NCBI GenBank assembly: GCA_027575765.1
Contig: JANBPT010000252.1
Span: 1-50,431 of the forward strand
Origin: Tieghemiomyces parasiticus
Lineage: Eukaryota > Kickxellomycota > Dimargaritomycetes > Dimargaritales > Dimargaritaceae
Reading direction: 5' to 3'
Length of the DNA: 50,431 nucleotides
Positions within the stretch are counted from its first letter, which is position 1; each line of letters begins with the position of its first letter. Below the pieces are notes generated by a model. That model searched no databases, had not been told where the DNA came from, and saw nothing but the letters and a program-made list of their open reading frames with translations. Shown here piece after piece: positions 21,801-34,400 of the stretch. Made by a program: the position numbers and the translations under genes.

Positions 21801-23245
21801 CCAGAGACACCTGACGGTCTGTCCCCCTTGGCCTGTAAGGTGAGGCTGGGCGTGTTCGGCTCCGGGCCGGTGAAGCCATTCGGCGCGACCAATTAGAACG
21901 GTGCGCTCGGCACACGGATCTGGGAAAATACGAGCGCCAAACTCGAGGGCCCGTCGCCAATTCACTGTAGGCCAGCAATAGCCGCTTCGTTGGTAAACAG
22001 CTCTCTGGACCGTGTTCTACATATGGTGAATGGATGAGGTAAAAGCTTATCTCCCCAATACCCAGGGTCCACATCGGTAGCCCCTACTGCCTGAAAGTGG
22101 CAACGTCGTACCGAAAGGCGAGCGCTGAGTAACCAGGCAGCCAACCCAACCTGCCCAGCCTTTTCCGTCCATGGCCTAGTTCCATTATGGCAACCGGCCA
22201 ATAAGGGTCTTGACCTAGGATAGGTCGGCATCTCTATTATATCGGACGGCCAGAGGCAGTAGTATTGCTAACCAACTGGCCGGTTCGACCCACGCGAAGA
22301 CACCATCTCTGCTGCAGTGTACCATATTTTAGTACCCCCTCTCTGCCCTATCCCAAAGAACTGGTTGCCTGCCGCTGAGCCCATCAGCCAAACTACCATC
22401 GCAACCTGCAGGCTGCACACTGCAGCAGTTTTCGAGATTCGACCCGGACCATGTGGCAAATGGATTAGACCATCCGCAAGGTGCCTTCGACTGGAGGTCA
22501 CAGGCTTTGTTTACCGGCTGCAGGTGGGATTCTACCGAGCTGATGGCCATCCAATGGCAAGACATAGCACGGTCCGAAATTCGAGAGGACTGGCACGTTT
22601 ACTTCTCAGTCTACCCTGCACGGCCGCGACCAGTCGGCACCCAAGTGAGGTACATCCGGGTTCGCGGCTACTCTAATCACGGACTATCGGAGCTTCACTT
22701 ATCATCAGATACCATAGTGCGGGTAAAAGCGAGGGAGCGGCCGTGTACGATGGCCTCTAACTAATAGATTTCCATGGCGGGCCCACCCCGCTGGTTCACA
22801 TGGAAGTCATTTGATTTCGACTGCTGCCTATGCCGACAACAGGCATGTCACGCTTGACCAAATTACAATGACGCCTAAATCTAACAAAAAATATATGATT
22901 CGCATGCTACCCACCTCCAGGTACGAGTTTTTGGCAAAAATTGGAAACTTGAAAATTTTCATTCAGCCTTTGTCGGCCACGAAGGGCGATAGTCTATAAG
23001 CGACACCCTTACGCTTGGAGTATCTCCCCGTCTGGGCAGTAGAATGGCGCGCCCAATTATATATAACGGTTAACGACGCACACCTCATTCTCTTGTCTCA
23101 GATACCCTACCCCGAGCTTTATGCCGTCGCTCTTGACATAATTTAATTATACATATATTGAAGCGGACCCTCTGCGAACGAACTGGTCCAGCTATCGTGA
23201 ACTACGATGAACATGGCCTCTTCCGCCAACTTTGAAGTCGGTTAG
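18858..23245. other. 4.4-kb stretch without an intact gene
   Basis: Contains G/C homopolymers (11 G at 19613-19623) and many short frames. Two segments look protein-like but are not intact: 21739-22231 on the minus strand (two overlapping frames, with WRRALEFGARIFPDPCAERT readable) and 22381-22764 on the plus strand (see separate entry). No RNA gene recognised. Confidence 0.4.
22381..22764 (+). pseudogene. Possible decayed coding segment, function unknown
   Basis: An open frame of about 128 codons with no ATG start; its translation looks like globular protein (RFDPDHVANGLDHPQGAFDW, then WHVYFSVYPARPRP and VRYIRVRGYSNHG), with balanced hydrophobic spacing. No family recognised, no splice sites that extend it convincingly. 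It could be an exon, a gene remnant or chance. Confidence 0.22.
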
Positions 23246-24506
23246 CTACATCTTCGCAACTAGGTCGTAAAGGGCCCGGTCGAAATGGGAACAGGCCCGG
23301 CGAGAAAAGCTTGAACTATGTAGCGGGGAGGCCTGGCGGCCTTTGAGAAACTTCGCTGCTAGGTTCGGGCCATTCTTGTTGAGGCAGTGGATAAGTTTCT
23401 CTCGGAAGTACCTGATGGTGACTTCCGGTAACTCATTTCGGGGGTTGAATACGAGGTGCTCTAGCTCTCGGACTTGACTTTTGTAACGCCCATCGTGCCC
23501 CCCACCCTGCACTTCCCCCTCCGCCGCCGTGGCGAGGAGGACTAAGGCAAACATTCGGTAACGGTACACGCTGTCAGCCGGTGACCACTGTCGAATTATC
23601 GTCCCGCCACTGGCTGGAACCAGTGTTTCCATGTTTTTGCACAACTCGACCAATTCATCGACCTGTCGTACGCGATACAGTTGCCAGAGCAATCCCAGCA
23701 CGGCACGGTCCAGTGCGTTGTGAACCGCCAGCGACAGCGCACGGATCTGCGCGACAGACAACGGAGTCGACTCCTGCTGCAAGAAAGGAAGGGCACCAGT
23801 TTCGCCAAGGTCTTGGAGCGATGCAATGACTCCCGTACGCATAATAGGGTTGGTAGCGCCGTGCACGACCGCGGACACCGCGTTCGGAGCTTGATGGCTG
23901 GCCCAATATATAAGGGGGAAGTGCTGAGCTAAGGCATCTCCGTCCATGTCGGTCAGCTCGACGTGCTGGCGCTCTTTTGCGCCATGTGGTTGGCTCGCGA
24001 AGCCAGCCGCAACCAGCTCATCCAGCAACTCAAGGGGAATCAAGGAGAACAAGTCATTGACTGACAGCATTCCGCTCCCCTCTCGAAGTTTCAAAAGGCG
24101 CGCGGCAACCTAGAGGTTTCGTAACGTGGGAGTGATAGGCCATCCAGGACAGCACGAGGAAGAATGGGTTGACATTAACTAAAGAAAGGAAAAATGAAGC
24201 GAGTATCGGAATTGGTAATAGTGGAGTTTGGCACACCATTAATATATTCATGGTTTAGCTAGACTATAGCTATGCGGACGGCAATGGATCGAGCGGGAAA
24301 CTTACCGCACGCGGTGACCGGAAACCGTCAGTATCAACCACTTGCTGGAACTCATCGGGAAGCTCGTCTCTCCATACTGCCGGCTGGTAGTCCACCAAGG
24401 GACCGCCTACTTTAAGCTGTAAGTCATTTGGACCATTGGCTGGCTGTGATTGGGCCACGCTGACCAGTGCGGCCCAGATCAAACTGACGGCTAGGTGGGT
24501 ACGCAT
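23246..24506 (-). CDS. Predicted secreted protein, lineage-specific
   Basis: Two exons on the minus strand: 24506-24306 (67 codons) and 24109-23246, giving 354 residues. The intron (GTAAGT..CTAG, 196 nt, phase 0) joins ..FRSPRA to VAARLLKL... Residues 1-20 form a signal peptide (MRTHLAVSLIWAALVSVAQS). Residues about 49-85 (LPDEFQQVVD, then AARLLKLREG) resemble the F-box-like segment of the secreted protein at 6604 in position and pattern. The rest is a mostly helical globular protein (for example LSLAVHNALDRAVLGLLWQLY and VDELVELCKNMETL) with a basic end. I recognise no known domain or catalytic motif. Like the gene at 6604 it has a short first exon holding the signal peptide and a long second exon, hinting at one family, but overall identity is low and this is inference. 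No membrane segment besides the signal peptide. Confidence 0.7.
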
Positions 24507-26668
24507 AGTAAAAGTTGAGGCGACGGTGGTCTTGGCAGGACGGCTAAATGAGTCCCCTATTTCCTGATACGGTTGGTTTACCAAGAACAAGATTATTTTA
24601 CCGAACGATGGTAAGCGTAGAGTGCCGGCTAGTGTTAAATATACACTGGTAATGATGGATATAGCTGTGATAAGGAGGCACTCGAAATCCCTTTTATACT
24701 CGCCCACCTCGGTCACAGTTCGTTGCCTCAAACCGCATTTGAGGGATTCAAACGTAGCCCCGTCCATATATTGGACAAAGAGAAAAGGAGGAAGGTGTGA
24801 CCACTCGGGTGTCCTCGTTAAGATCACCTTCTACCAAGTGTATATACCGTATAAAACAGCAGGGGGTGGCGTATTAGTCTGGGGCCCTACCCTCCCATGT
24901 CTCCGTCAGTATCCGTTGACCGTGGTCTGGCATATCATCGGACCAATTTGTGCAACCGACGAGCTCTCGCTGATCGGTGGCGGAATGGACGGGGTGTCCG
25001 TGACGACTCGCTGCCTAGGCCCCCAAGAGAGAGGGCGTCATATGGTGAACTGGCAGCGAGGGTGAGGCGCCGTTGTGGTACAATACGGGTCTGCCAGTGG
25101 AGCTTTGTTTCGCTGTTTCAGGAGTCAATGTGAGCGGGTAGGAGACCTCCCGATTTCAGAAGGGTGAGATGAGTGCAAATGAGATGGGGGTGAAAATAGA
25201 ACTCAAGCGTGATACTATATTGCCCTAGAAGTTTAACGTGCTTGTGTCCTCTCTCTTTCTCTCTCGCTCTGGTCCGGTATACCTTTACCTCATAGAACCT
25301 CTAACACGACATGGTGTTAGGACTGAGGAGCAGCTTTAAAGTAGGTGCGCCGAACCATTACTAAGTTCACGGGATCCTCTACCAGCGCCCGTACCAGATG
25401 TGGACAATACTAGCAGGTTCGTTAATCAAAAATAGAACCGAAGCGGCAACCCGGCCCATGCAATAAGGGTTGGCTGATGCATACCCTGCCACTTACCGTC
25501 CTTGATTACCCGCCTTTGCACGGAAAACCGCCTGTTGATAATTAAAAAACAGAAATATAATACCCCCCCACGGAGCGATCTCCCATTACGTTACGTCAAC
25601 CATGGAACCTTCCTTAGGTGACAGATTCAGTTTTGATCAATCCTGGCAAATTCTGATGGCTTATAAAACCACAATAGAGGAAGGATTGAACCTGTCGGTA
25701 GGAGGCGGTCGTCTGGGCTCCTCCTCACCAAGGACAGGGGAATATGGCAGCGGTACCGGAAAGAGGTGACCGCACCCCGGTACGACCGGGCCAAAGACCA
25801 TCATATGGAACCGCCTCTGGATCTCAGCATTATGCTGCCGATAGAATTGGGCGTCGCAGGGCACGCTGGTGACACAAATCGTTGTTTCCATAGGCGGCGG
25901 CCCTAAGATCAGCTCGGGAGAAGGCGGCTCATCAGATCCGACCTGGTATTTTGCACCCCCCAGCCGAACAGCGGCTCAGGGTTAAGATGACATGTGAGAA
26001 AGTGGGATAATAGCCGAAACCCTGACTGTGAAGCTGACCCTGACGGAACCGGGTCACTTGGCTGACAGTGAAAGGCTCCGGGTTCACAATGACCTGCCAA
26101 TGGATACTACGATGATCTTGGTCAGGATCGCAGCTTAGCCGGTCCTGCTTGGTCATCAGGACGACAGCACTCTGACCATACCCTTCAACGTTGCTAAAGT
26201 CTCGGGCAACCGTCAGTAGGCCACAACGTCTAGGGATAAGGGACAAAGGAACCTCGACCGACTAGCCCAAGACAATCCGCAATACCAACAAGAGGCCAAC
26301 TCTAGACGAGGGCCACCGTATTCAACCATTTCACGCCACTCACTCCCCCATCTCTGCCACCTGACACGCGCTATAGTGGAATAGGTGGGACCCCTTGACG
26401 TTAGTAGCTAATTTGTTTCCCCCCTCCCATCTCCCGCAGGCCACGGCCATGCCAAGTCATTACCAACACATACTGACTCCCGTTTACTCCAACCGCTCTG
26501 ACCTATACCCCTATATTCTCGCAGTCGTTCGCATCTTGGCTGGCTCAACCGACTCTGCTATCAACCTATCCACCCCTTTTGGGCCGATTTTCACCTTCCC
26601 CGTCATATGACCTGACGCATTTCGGCTAGCAACCGCATTCCTAAGACCGCACCCACTGTGTCTAGATC
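24507..26668. other. Divergent intergenic region with a possible gene remnant
   Basis: Between the secreted-protein gene (-) and the Dsc3-like gene (+). It contains a CT-rich tract near 25250-25267 and the possible minus-strand remnant at 25661-26246. No other gene supported. Confidence 0.4.
25661..26246 (-). pseudogene. Possible frameshifted gene remnant, function unknown
   Basis: Two minus-strand frames join end to end with protein-like composition. 26246 to about 25930 reads for example VARDFSNVEGYGQSAVVLMT and IHWQVIVNPEPFTVSQVTRF. It then continues from about 25978 in another frame (VRLGGAKYQVGSDEPPSPEL, then METTICVTSVPCDAQFYRQH) to a TAA at 25661. No intron fits the junction, so a frameshift is the simplest reading. 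No family recognised. Confidence 0.28.
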
Positions 26669-28418
26669 ATGAGTAGCTCCAACAGCGCCCTTACACCAAA
26701 CCGGGTCGCACGGTCCAGCGTGTGGGTCAAGTTCAACGACCCTCAACCTGACCTCAAGTGCCGGGTCAACCTCGAGACGACAGTACAAGAGCTAAAGGAT
26801 ATGGTAGGTTGTTGTCCAGGGCTTCAGACTAGCCTTATTCGCCGGGCAGAGCAAACCCCACGCCAGTCGGTATAGACCTCCCTGCTTAAGCACCCACCTT
26901 TACCCAAGCCCCAGTACGCGACAAGGTGAACAAGAGCGAAACAGAGAGCGGTCGACAGCCCTCCCTAACTAACCCAACCCCGTAATACTAAACCGCCCTC
27001 CCATTCCACCTCCCCCTTTTCTCTCCCCGCTTTGATGCAGATAATGTCCCAGCGGCCCACGCTGGCTGACAAGCGTCTTCGTTTCATTTATACCGGTCAA
27101 TTACTAGGCAACGAAGCCCAGCTCGGCCACTACCCCCGCCTGAGGAACGCACTGGTTGCCCAATCGGTCCCAGGCGGGGAGCCCGGCCCTCCACCCGCCT
27201 CGCTAACCAGGCGCCAAGAGAAGATGCCTGAACAGCCCGAGGGGAGTGACGATGCGGACCGAGACGATAATAGAAGTGGCAGCGCGTCCAACGACGAAAC
27301 TGCCGACCGGGTGATGCTGCGCAGGCGTTACAGTCCTGCCCGGTCAGCGCTGGGAGCCGCAGTGACTCCGGAAAACACCATCGAACCAGTTTTTATTCAC
27401 TGCGCCGTGTCGGATCCTCCACCCCCTGAGACCACTAGCGAGCCGGCCCCGCCCACGGTAATTGCCCAGCTGAGATTTTGTGGGCTGCTCATACTGCCTA
27501 CTCGATGGCCCGATTGCCGACCCCTGATCAATCGGATGGGGACGACCATGGTCTTCCTGGCCCAAAAGCGGTGAGCCCCAGACCCTTAGATTTACCTATT
27601 GGCTCCTAACTGATGAAGCCCCGCACGTTTTTTTACGCCTTTTCGAACCCCACCTCATCCCCTCTCCCCCGCACGCCAGACCACTCGGCCGGCTAGGCAG
27701 CCGGTGGGATTTGACCGGTTGCGAGACGCAGGCTTCTCCGAACAGGAAATTGGCAACATCCGTGACCAGTTCCACATGTTCCAGGGTAATCAGCCCAACA
27801 TTGGTAAGTGCAACGACGGATACGACCAGCGGGACATTTTTTATCACAACGGCGGTGGTAATGAGCCACTGCCGATCAAGTTGAACGTAATAACACCACG
27901 GAGTTGGTAGATGGGTACGCAAATTCCACCTCCTCATCAAGATGCTAACATGACCCTCCTTACAACTACACATACACGCTCTCTCTCTCTCTCTCTTTCT
28001 CTTCACAGACAACGAGGACCAGATCCGCAACATGGAGGAAGAGTGGATGGACAACGGAGGCCAAAATGCGGCTGTTGATGGCGGTAAGTGTTGATTACCG
28101 GATGGCATAGCCCCAACAAAGAGATGTATTCGTCTGTTTATCGGACATGGTAAAATAGGGTTGACCATGAGGCTTGAATTCGGCCGACACTGGCCCTCAT
28201 CACCGCTCCACCTGATGCATGTATCTCACGGTTGATACTTGGACGGAATGCCTGGCACTTATCACTTTCATCTGTTTGTTTTGAAAAACTTACACACCGC
28301 TTCCCAGTATCGGGCCAGGGCTACACCGAGCTCTTCCAGGGTTTCTGTATAGGATTTTTCCTTGGTCTGTTCGCTCCGTTCTGGTACAAGGAGAATATGA
28401 CCCCGCGGCAGCACGTCG
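26669..28418 (+). CDS. dsc3: Dsc E3 ubiquitin ligase complex subunit 3-like (ubiquitin-like domain, membrane C end)
   Basis: Five exons: 26669-26803, 27041-27457, 27680-27803, 28009-28083 and 28308-28418, with GT..AG introns of 205-237 nt and consistent phases (0, 0, 1, 1). At least 287 residues. Residues 17-80 form a ubiquitin-like domain (VWVKFNDPQPDLKCRVNLET, then LADKRLRFIYTGQLL). A Ser/Asp/Pro-rich acidic linker follows, then FIHCAV, then the Dsc3 C-terminal block (GFDRLRDAGFSEQEIGNIRD, then NEDQIRNMEEEWMDN) and a membrane helix (FCIGFFLGLFAPFWY). Dsc3 belongs to the Golgi Dsc ligase that ubiquitinates membrane proteins and, in fission yeast, SREBP for proteolytic activation. The C end is unresolved: exon 5 ends at a GTAAGT donor that overlaps an in-frame TAG (28422-28424), so either the protein stops at ..HVGK or another exon follows; the hydrophobic VLLMGIPISALMSM frame near 28588 is a candidate second helix, but I could not join it in phase. 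Confidence 0.8.
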
Positions 28419-31400
28419 GTAAGTAGACAGCCAACCCCGCACGGTGTTCGCCTATACTAGTTCGGGGGCCCTCTTCTCCCGTCTCCTACGGCAATCGCCA
28501 TAACTGTCATTATTTTTCTATATCGCTTGATGCAAAGGCACTCTGTCCAAAACAGAAAGGTCAAGTCTATTTCAATTACCTGCCAGGTATTACTGATGGG
28601 CATTCCGATTTCGGCACTAATGAGCATGGATGTACGGCGTGGCGAAGTGTGCAGGTGCTGCCTTGCATAGCTTGGGGCCATGCTTTCGTGGCGAAGGTGT
28701 TCCGTAACAAGCATCATTGTGCACTACATCGCTTCCTTGGCCTGGACTTCATATTTCTACCCACCTTCCCCCGTCGCCTGCCTGTTCTCCATGGCTGACA
28801 GTCTTGGAAATGCCAGTCACAGATATGTCTTTAAGCCTAGGGTAGCCCACCAGTACCTGGCAAATTTATTTATTTTTGTACAAAAGAACCCTCCCCGTCA
28901 GCTGCCAGTCCACTCCCACCTCTGCTTCAGCCTGATAGCTAACGATATACGACCTACACTCATCCGCCCTCCCCTTGCCACTGCGGTCGTCACCTCCTAA
29001 CCGCTTCATAGGGCTCGCCTCGGGTTTGTTACTTAATTTCATGTTTGGCCTCATCCACAGTTTCGACTAGCTGGCTGGCTGCCCTTGTCATGCCGTGCTC
29101 TAGGGTGGCAGACCGGTCCCAGAACGACGCCTTTCACATACCAAATGTGCGGTCCAGGTAGACGGCCCCATTTCAGACCAGGGAAGGGAGCGCTGCGTAG
29201 TTTACCATCGACCGTTTCACTTATTTTTTCCGCCCTGCCCCCTCGCCGGCCCCTCCGCCCTCGGCTAATAAGGCTTGATTTGGTGGTAATGAACGTGAGA
29301 ACCCCGAGCATACTGCTACCGGTCGGCCATGAACTCTCCCTCCCTTCCAGACATTGACCGGCCACAGCGCACGACAAATTACCTCTCAAAGCCGCACCAA
29401 CAGCAATGTTCTTGTTAGCTTGCGGCGTTTCCATGGGAGGTGGGTTGTTTCTGCACTCTCGTGCCATGTACTCTATTTAAAATTAAACGGCCAATTCTGA
29501 CACTGGAAATGAGCATTCGCACTTAACCACATTGCCGGCTTGGTGATGGTGGTGGGGGGGGCAAGGGCACACGTACCGGTGAATAAGAATGGCGTCTCAG
29601 TAAGTACACTGATAACATTAAACCGTTGATCGAGAAGTCGAATACAACCAATAGAGATGAGTAGGTCGAGTATAGAAAGGACGGGGTCCAACGTGGCACA
29701 AGGAAGGACGAGATCGTAGCCGTTTCTTATTCTTCGTACCGCTGAAAGGGAGCTCGGTACACGGAGATTGAGACCTGGGTCCTTCCCTGATACTACAGTA
29801 ACTTCGAGTGCATCTAGGGAGGAGAAATGTCTAGGATCGAAAGAGAACTCCCCACCCCACATGGTGAAGAGAAACATAAGGCTGAATGGAGGTCTCCTGT
29901 CACCGTTCTTATCACACACTCAGATAGACCCTGCAGCGCTACAATGTTGATAATCCATCCAATTACAATCCACTGCCATGAATACGTTATTTTAATAATA
30001 CCCAATGAACCTCCTTGACGTGCCGTTGTTTCATCCGGAAAGACGCGGCAATATTCGCACTTTATTTTTGTTTTGTTTTTTCCTCTGGCCACAGCGACTA
30101 TTGCTTAACTTGCCTCTCGCCCCCTAATGTACGATATGGGAGGGGGCGTTACAAATACCTGCACCCGGCTCAATCGGAAACACTGGTGGTGCGAGATGGC
30201 TCGGTAGATAGGAAACAACCAGTCCAAACAACCGCGGGAAATGCGAAACCATTGAGCCGAGACACCTACCTTGTTAGTCTAGATACCAGCTTATCGGTCC
30301 TCGACTGTCATATACGCGGTGTCTTCCCAGGCTGCGAGATGCCCTCCCCCTCTCCTCACATTTGCTGGCTTCAAGATTATACGGGAGAGGGCGGGGAAGA
30401 TGGTGAAAAAAAAAAACCGACCTTGGAAGGAATTACATAACTTCCCCCCCCCCCAGCCGCTACAGCTGGAAATCCGTCGGCAAACTGGCTCTTTGATCCC
30501 GTAGGCTATAGTGGGTAGATGGGTTACGCGTAATATACATGACAAAGCACATGATCCGCCAACGGCTTAAAAGCCAATAGCGCCGGATTAAAAATGTACT
30601 TAATAACCCAGACATAGCTGTAACTCTAGAAAGAAAGAAAAATTGACCGTTGTGGTCAACGCCAGGGGGGGAGTACGTCAAGGGCTATATGTAATCGATT
30701 AGAATCATATATGGGGCCCTATGGATCATGATTTGATGGGAAGAACGAATAGGACCGCCCAGAGTACGTGGATGGCACCTGGGGGACGATTGGTGGAATA
30801 TTTCACAATGCGTTCCGCCTGGCAAGGAAAGGTGGGTTACTGGAAACGAATAAGATGCGGATCCCATCAAACTGATCCCTGCTGGTGAGTGGGATCCAGT
30901 GGTGTGCTACTTAGGAAAGTTAAGGGTAAAAGGTCAAGTACAACTTGGCGAATATGTGAGGGAGAGGGGGATTAATATGTTATCTATATCATTGCGCTGA
31001 TAAGATGAGAGGAAAGGGCACCGGTGGCGTGACCCGACTGATCACTTTTCCTCCCCCCCCCCTTATTGTGGTGGAGAGTGATAAGACCATGCGATAGGAG
31101 GAGGGGTAGTGAGGATTAGCTGAGGAATAAATTTCATCGTCTTTCTTTAGTGCCGCCACCTGAGAACCGTAGCTACCAAGGTTGGTGGCTAGGCGATCTA
31201 CAGGCTTCGTCACTAAGGACCCGACCGACCATCTATTGTGGTCGTCCGATGACCTTGTGTGCCCTCGGCTGTGTCCGAGGTGCGTTGGACAGCACCTCCA
31301 TATGCGGCAGTCCGATCGCGGATGCAGGGCGGAAGGAGGGCGCGTGACAAGGCTAGATAACAGAATGTAAAGCGGAAGGGGCGGCATCTAATGCCAAACC

Positions 31401-34400
31401 CATACCATGCACTCGTGTAGAAAGAATGCCTAGCTACTTTAGCAAGTGGTGGTGTCTAGAAATCAGGTGAACGTTCTGCATTCATATCGGTGGGGTGGTC
31501 ATTGGTATCCCCATCCCGTAGCCATCCGTGGCCGACCCTGCATTGCCAAGTTTCGGAGGGCCGATATGGTGGAGGGTCGCGGCGACGCCACGTCGTACAG
31601 TGGGATCGCCGTATACGGCCGCTTTGAAGACTGCACTTCTAATCTACACCCCTTCCCCCTCCCTTTCCCATCATCATTTTGCCACGATCTTAATCTTCCG
31701 TATGCCTTTTTAGAAGGAGTGTGGCAGCAGAGAAGCCGAGGTGTCCGCTGTGTTCTGATACTCCGCCCAGTCATCTTATTCTCGCGTTCTTTTACCACGT
31801 AAACCTTCAGCATCTTCCTTGTATCACGCAAACGCCCACGCCGTCAGGGCCTGCTGACTCGTCCGGACGGCACACAAGCGACGGGTCGCCACTGTGATGG
31901 TGCGACTTGTGTAGTTGATGGAGGACCCTACAGCGACTTACCATCCCCAAGAACCCGCGGCCAGCCGGCCAAAGCCTTGACTTCCTGACCCTAGTGACTA
32001 CTCCTCGCCTGTACGTTTGAACCGAGCCTTGCTTCCAGCAACTCACCACTGCCTATTTCTGATTATCCACCCCCCCGTACCCCCACCTCCACAGTACCCT
32101 CCAAGTCAGACACTGCCTATTCGGGAAAGTAGTCATCTCAAACATCCCCATTCTCTCCCTGCCGCGAGTGTGGGTAAACCAACGGGTCAATTGACTAGTA
32201 CCTCCCCGTGGGCAAATCAGCAACAGGCTAGTTGGTTGGAAGCAAAGGCGAAGAGTATACATTGTGAAGGTGTGATAGCGGGGGGTAGTAAAGAAAAGGG
32301 GGCCGTGGCCGCGATTCTGACCGGGAAACCGTCAGTCTCTGCTAGGTGCGCGCCTGGTATGAATCAGCAAATGATTCCAAAGAGATCTTGAAACTTAATC
32401 CTCGCACCTGCACATATTGTGCGGTAAAATTACGCCGAGGTTGCTAAGGTACAGTCTCTAGTCGACGGCAATGAGCCAACCCGTCTGAATAGTCACGATT
32501 GGACGGGCTGGTGATTGATATGAGAATAGCAGAAATTGACTGCTAATCCAGAAAACAAGACCCGTTGGATATTTTCGCTCGTCAACCATACCCACATACA
32601 CTCATACATACTCACGACACAATACCTCTACGTTTATAGGTTGGTCGTGCGGGGTTCTAGTAGGTGCCAATAAAACTGCAGGGAAAACTCCTCCCCCCTC
32701 CTGACGATTAGTAATGATCACTCCTGTGGCTAGAACAACGCTCTGAAAACCGTCGCTTTAGGACAAGTTGGTCCTGGCTTGTGGGTATCTGTATGTGGGT
32801 GTATTGTACTGATATGAGTAAGGCATGCTTTGGAAATGGATCGTCGGATGGCGCGTCAGCTAGTGTGATGCGATTAGGCGGAGTATTTTTTTTTTTGGGG
32901 GGGGGGAGATGTGGTCGTGGACCAAAATGTTGGGCGATGTGGCCACGCGGACCCCGCTAGAGCCAGTTGGAGAACAGCGAGGTCAATGATCAACGGGATC
33001 ATCGTTCTAGGCCTACTTTGTCCGGCGGCGGTTTCCTCCGCAGGTCGTACATAATCCTTTGACATTTCCGTCCGGGCGGAGGGCGTTCCTCAATATATCT
33101 GCTCTCTGTTAACACAGCCTTCGTCTCCTAGGCTAGTCAATGCCCCCCACGAGCTTCATTGGATGGTCAAGTTCGATACAGCCCTATCAACTGACCTGGC
33201 AACTCGAGCTGTACGACGCAATGACCCGACAGAGTCATCAAATGGAAGTGGCGGTAATAGTCACACAGGCCCATTGTCCACGCTTAGCCCGCTACGGTAG
33301 GAAAATATATATATATAAAAATATTAGCAGTCCAGTAAACTGAGACACATAACAGGAACGAGGGGGCTCCAAAGAAGACACGGCGTGATGGGGTGGGGAA
33401 TGTAGGGAGAGGGTGGGGAGGGTGAAAAGGAGGGTGGTCAACAGAGCCTGGCACCCCCTGATTGGTCAAGGTGGAGATGGGATCGAACCTGAAATGGTGG
33501 GCGAGCAATAAACTGCTGCGAGGGGAGGGGAGGGTCAAAATGGAGTTTGGGTTTTAGGTGCGTTTGGACCCCTGGGTTGTAGTGACTGTCGTCAAATTGA
33601 AGTCAGGCGGTAATGGCAGTGGTCGACTGTCAGGGGAACTGTGTAGATTTAGGCATCTGGGTTAACAATAGTAGAATGCCGCACGGTGTGACTGGTAAGC
33701 TGGCAGAGGGGTAAGCTCGGGCGAATGAAAGAGTAGGTGGACTGCCCACCATGATTAATTTAGGAGCGCAGCAGATCGACCCAGTCGCGACCAAAAGGTC
33801 GTAGGACAAGGCATTATGAAAGCAGTGATGATGCGCGCGCTATGAACTGTCAAGGAGGTGGGGCAGAGTGGCGGCTGAATTACTACGCCAGGGGCGTATC
33901 AGGGACAATAAGCTGTGAAAGGAGATGTCGCAGCGGCCGTCAATCGAGTCACACACAGTAGTCAGGGGCGAGGGAAGGAGGCAGACACAATCCAACCAGG
34001 TGAGTTGGGGCCATCATAGGGGGTGGGGTCTAATCTAATTTAGCGTCACGCAGAGCACACTCTCTCTTGGTGTATCAGAGCCGTAGGCCCGCCACAACCC
34101 GCGCCATTTGGGTATGGCTTGGGGGTGTCTGTGTGGTGCCGTCAGTTGGTCGTCATGGCACTGGACAGAGTAGGGTTGAGGCGAAAGGGTGAGAGGATCT
34201 GGGCGCCGCTAACCGGAAATAAAGTGAGGGGGGAGGGCAGCACATGACTCACTTGCCCAAATAGGAGAACATGCCATCTGGAAACCCGTTGTCGCCACAC
34301 CCTGATGTTTCGGCTGGAGGAGGGGGGGGGCTGCAGAGGGCTATATGGGGGGGGGGCAGATGCGGAGATGAGGTGGCGGTGGTTGGGTGTACGACCTAGT

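Noticed and set aside
27973..28002. CT-rich tract as an independent microsatellite feature
   Set aside because: It is the polypyrimidine tract directly before the exon 4 acceptor of the Dsc3-like gene.
33471..33500. Possible tRNA T-loop (GGTTCGATCC on minus strand)
   Set aside because: No flanking T stem, anticodon arm or acceptor pairing could be built.
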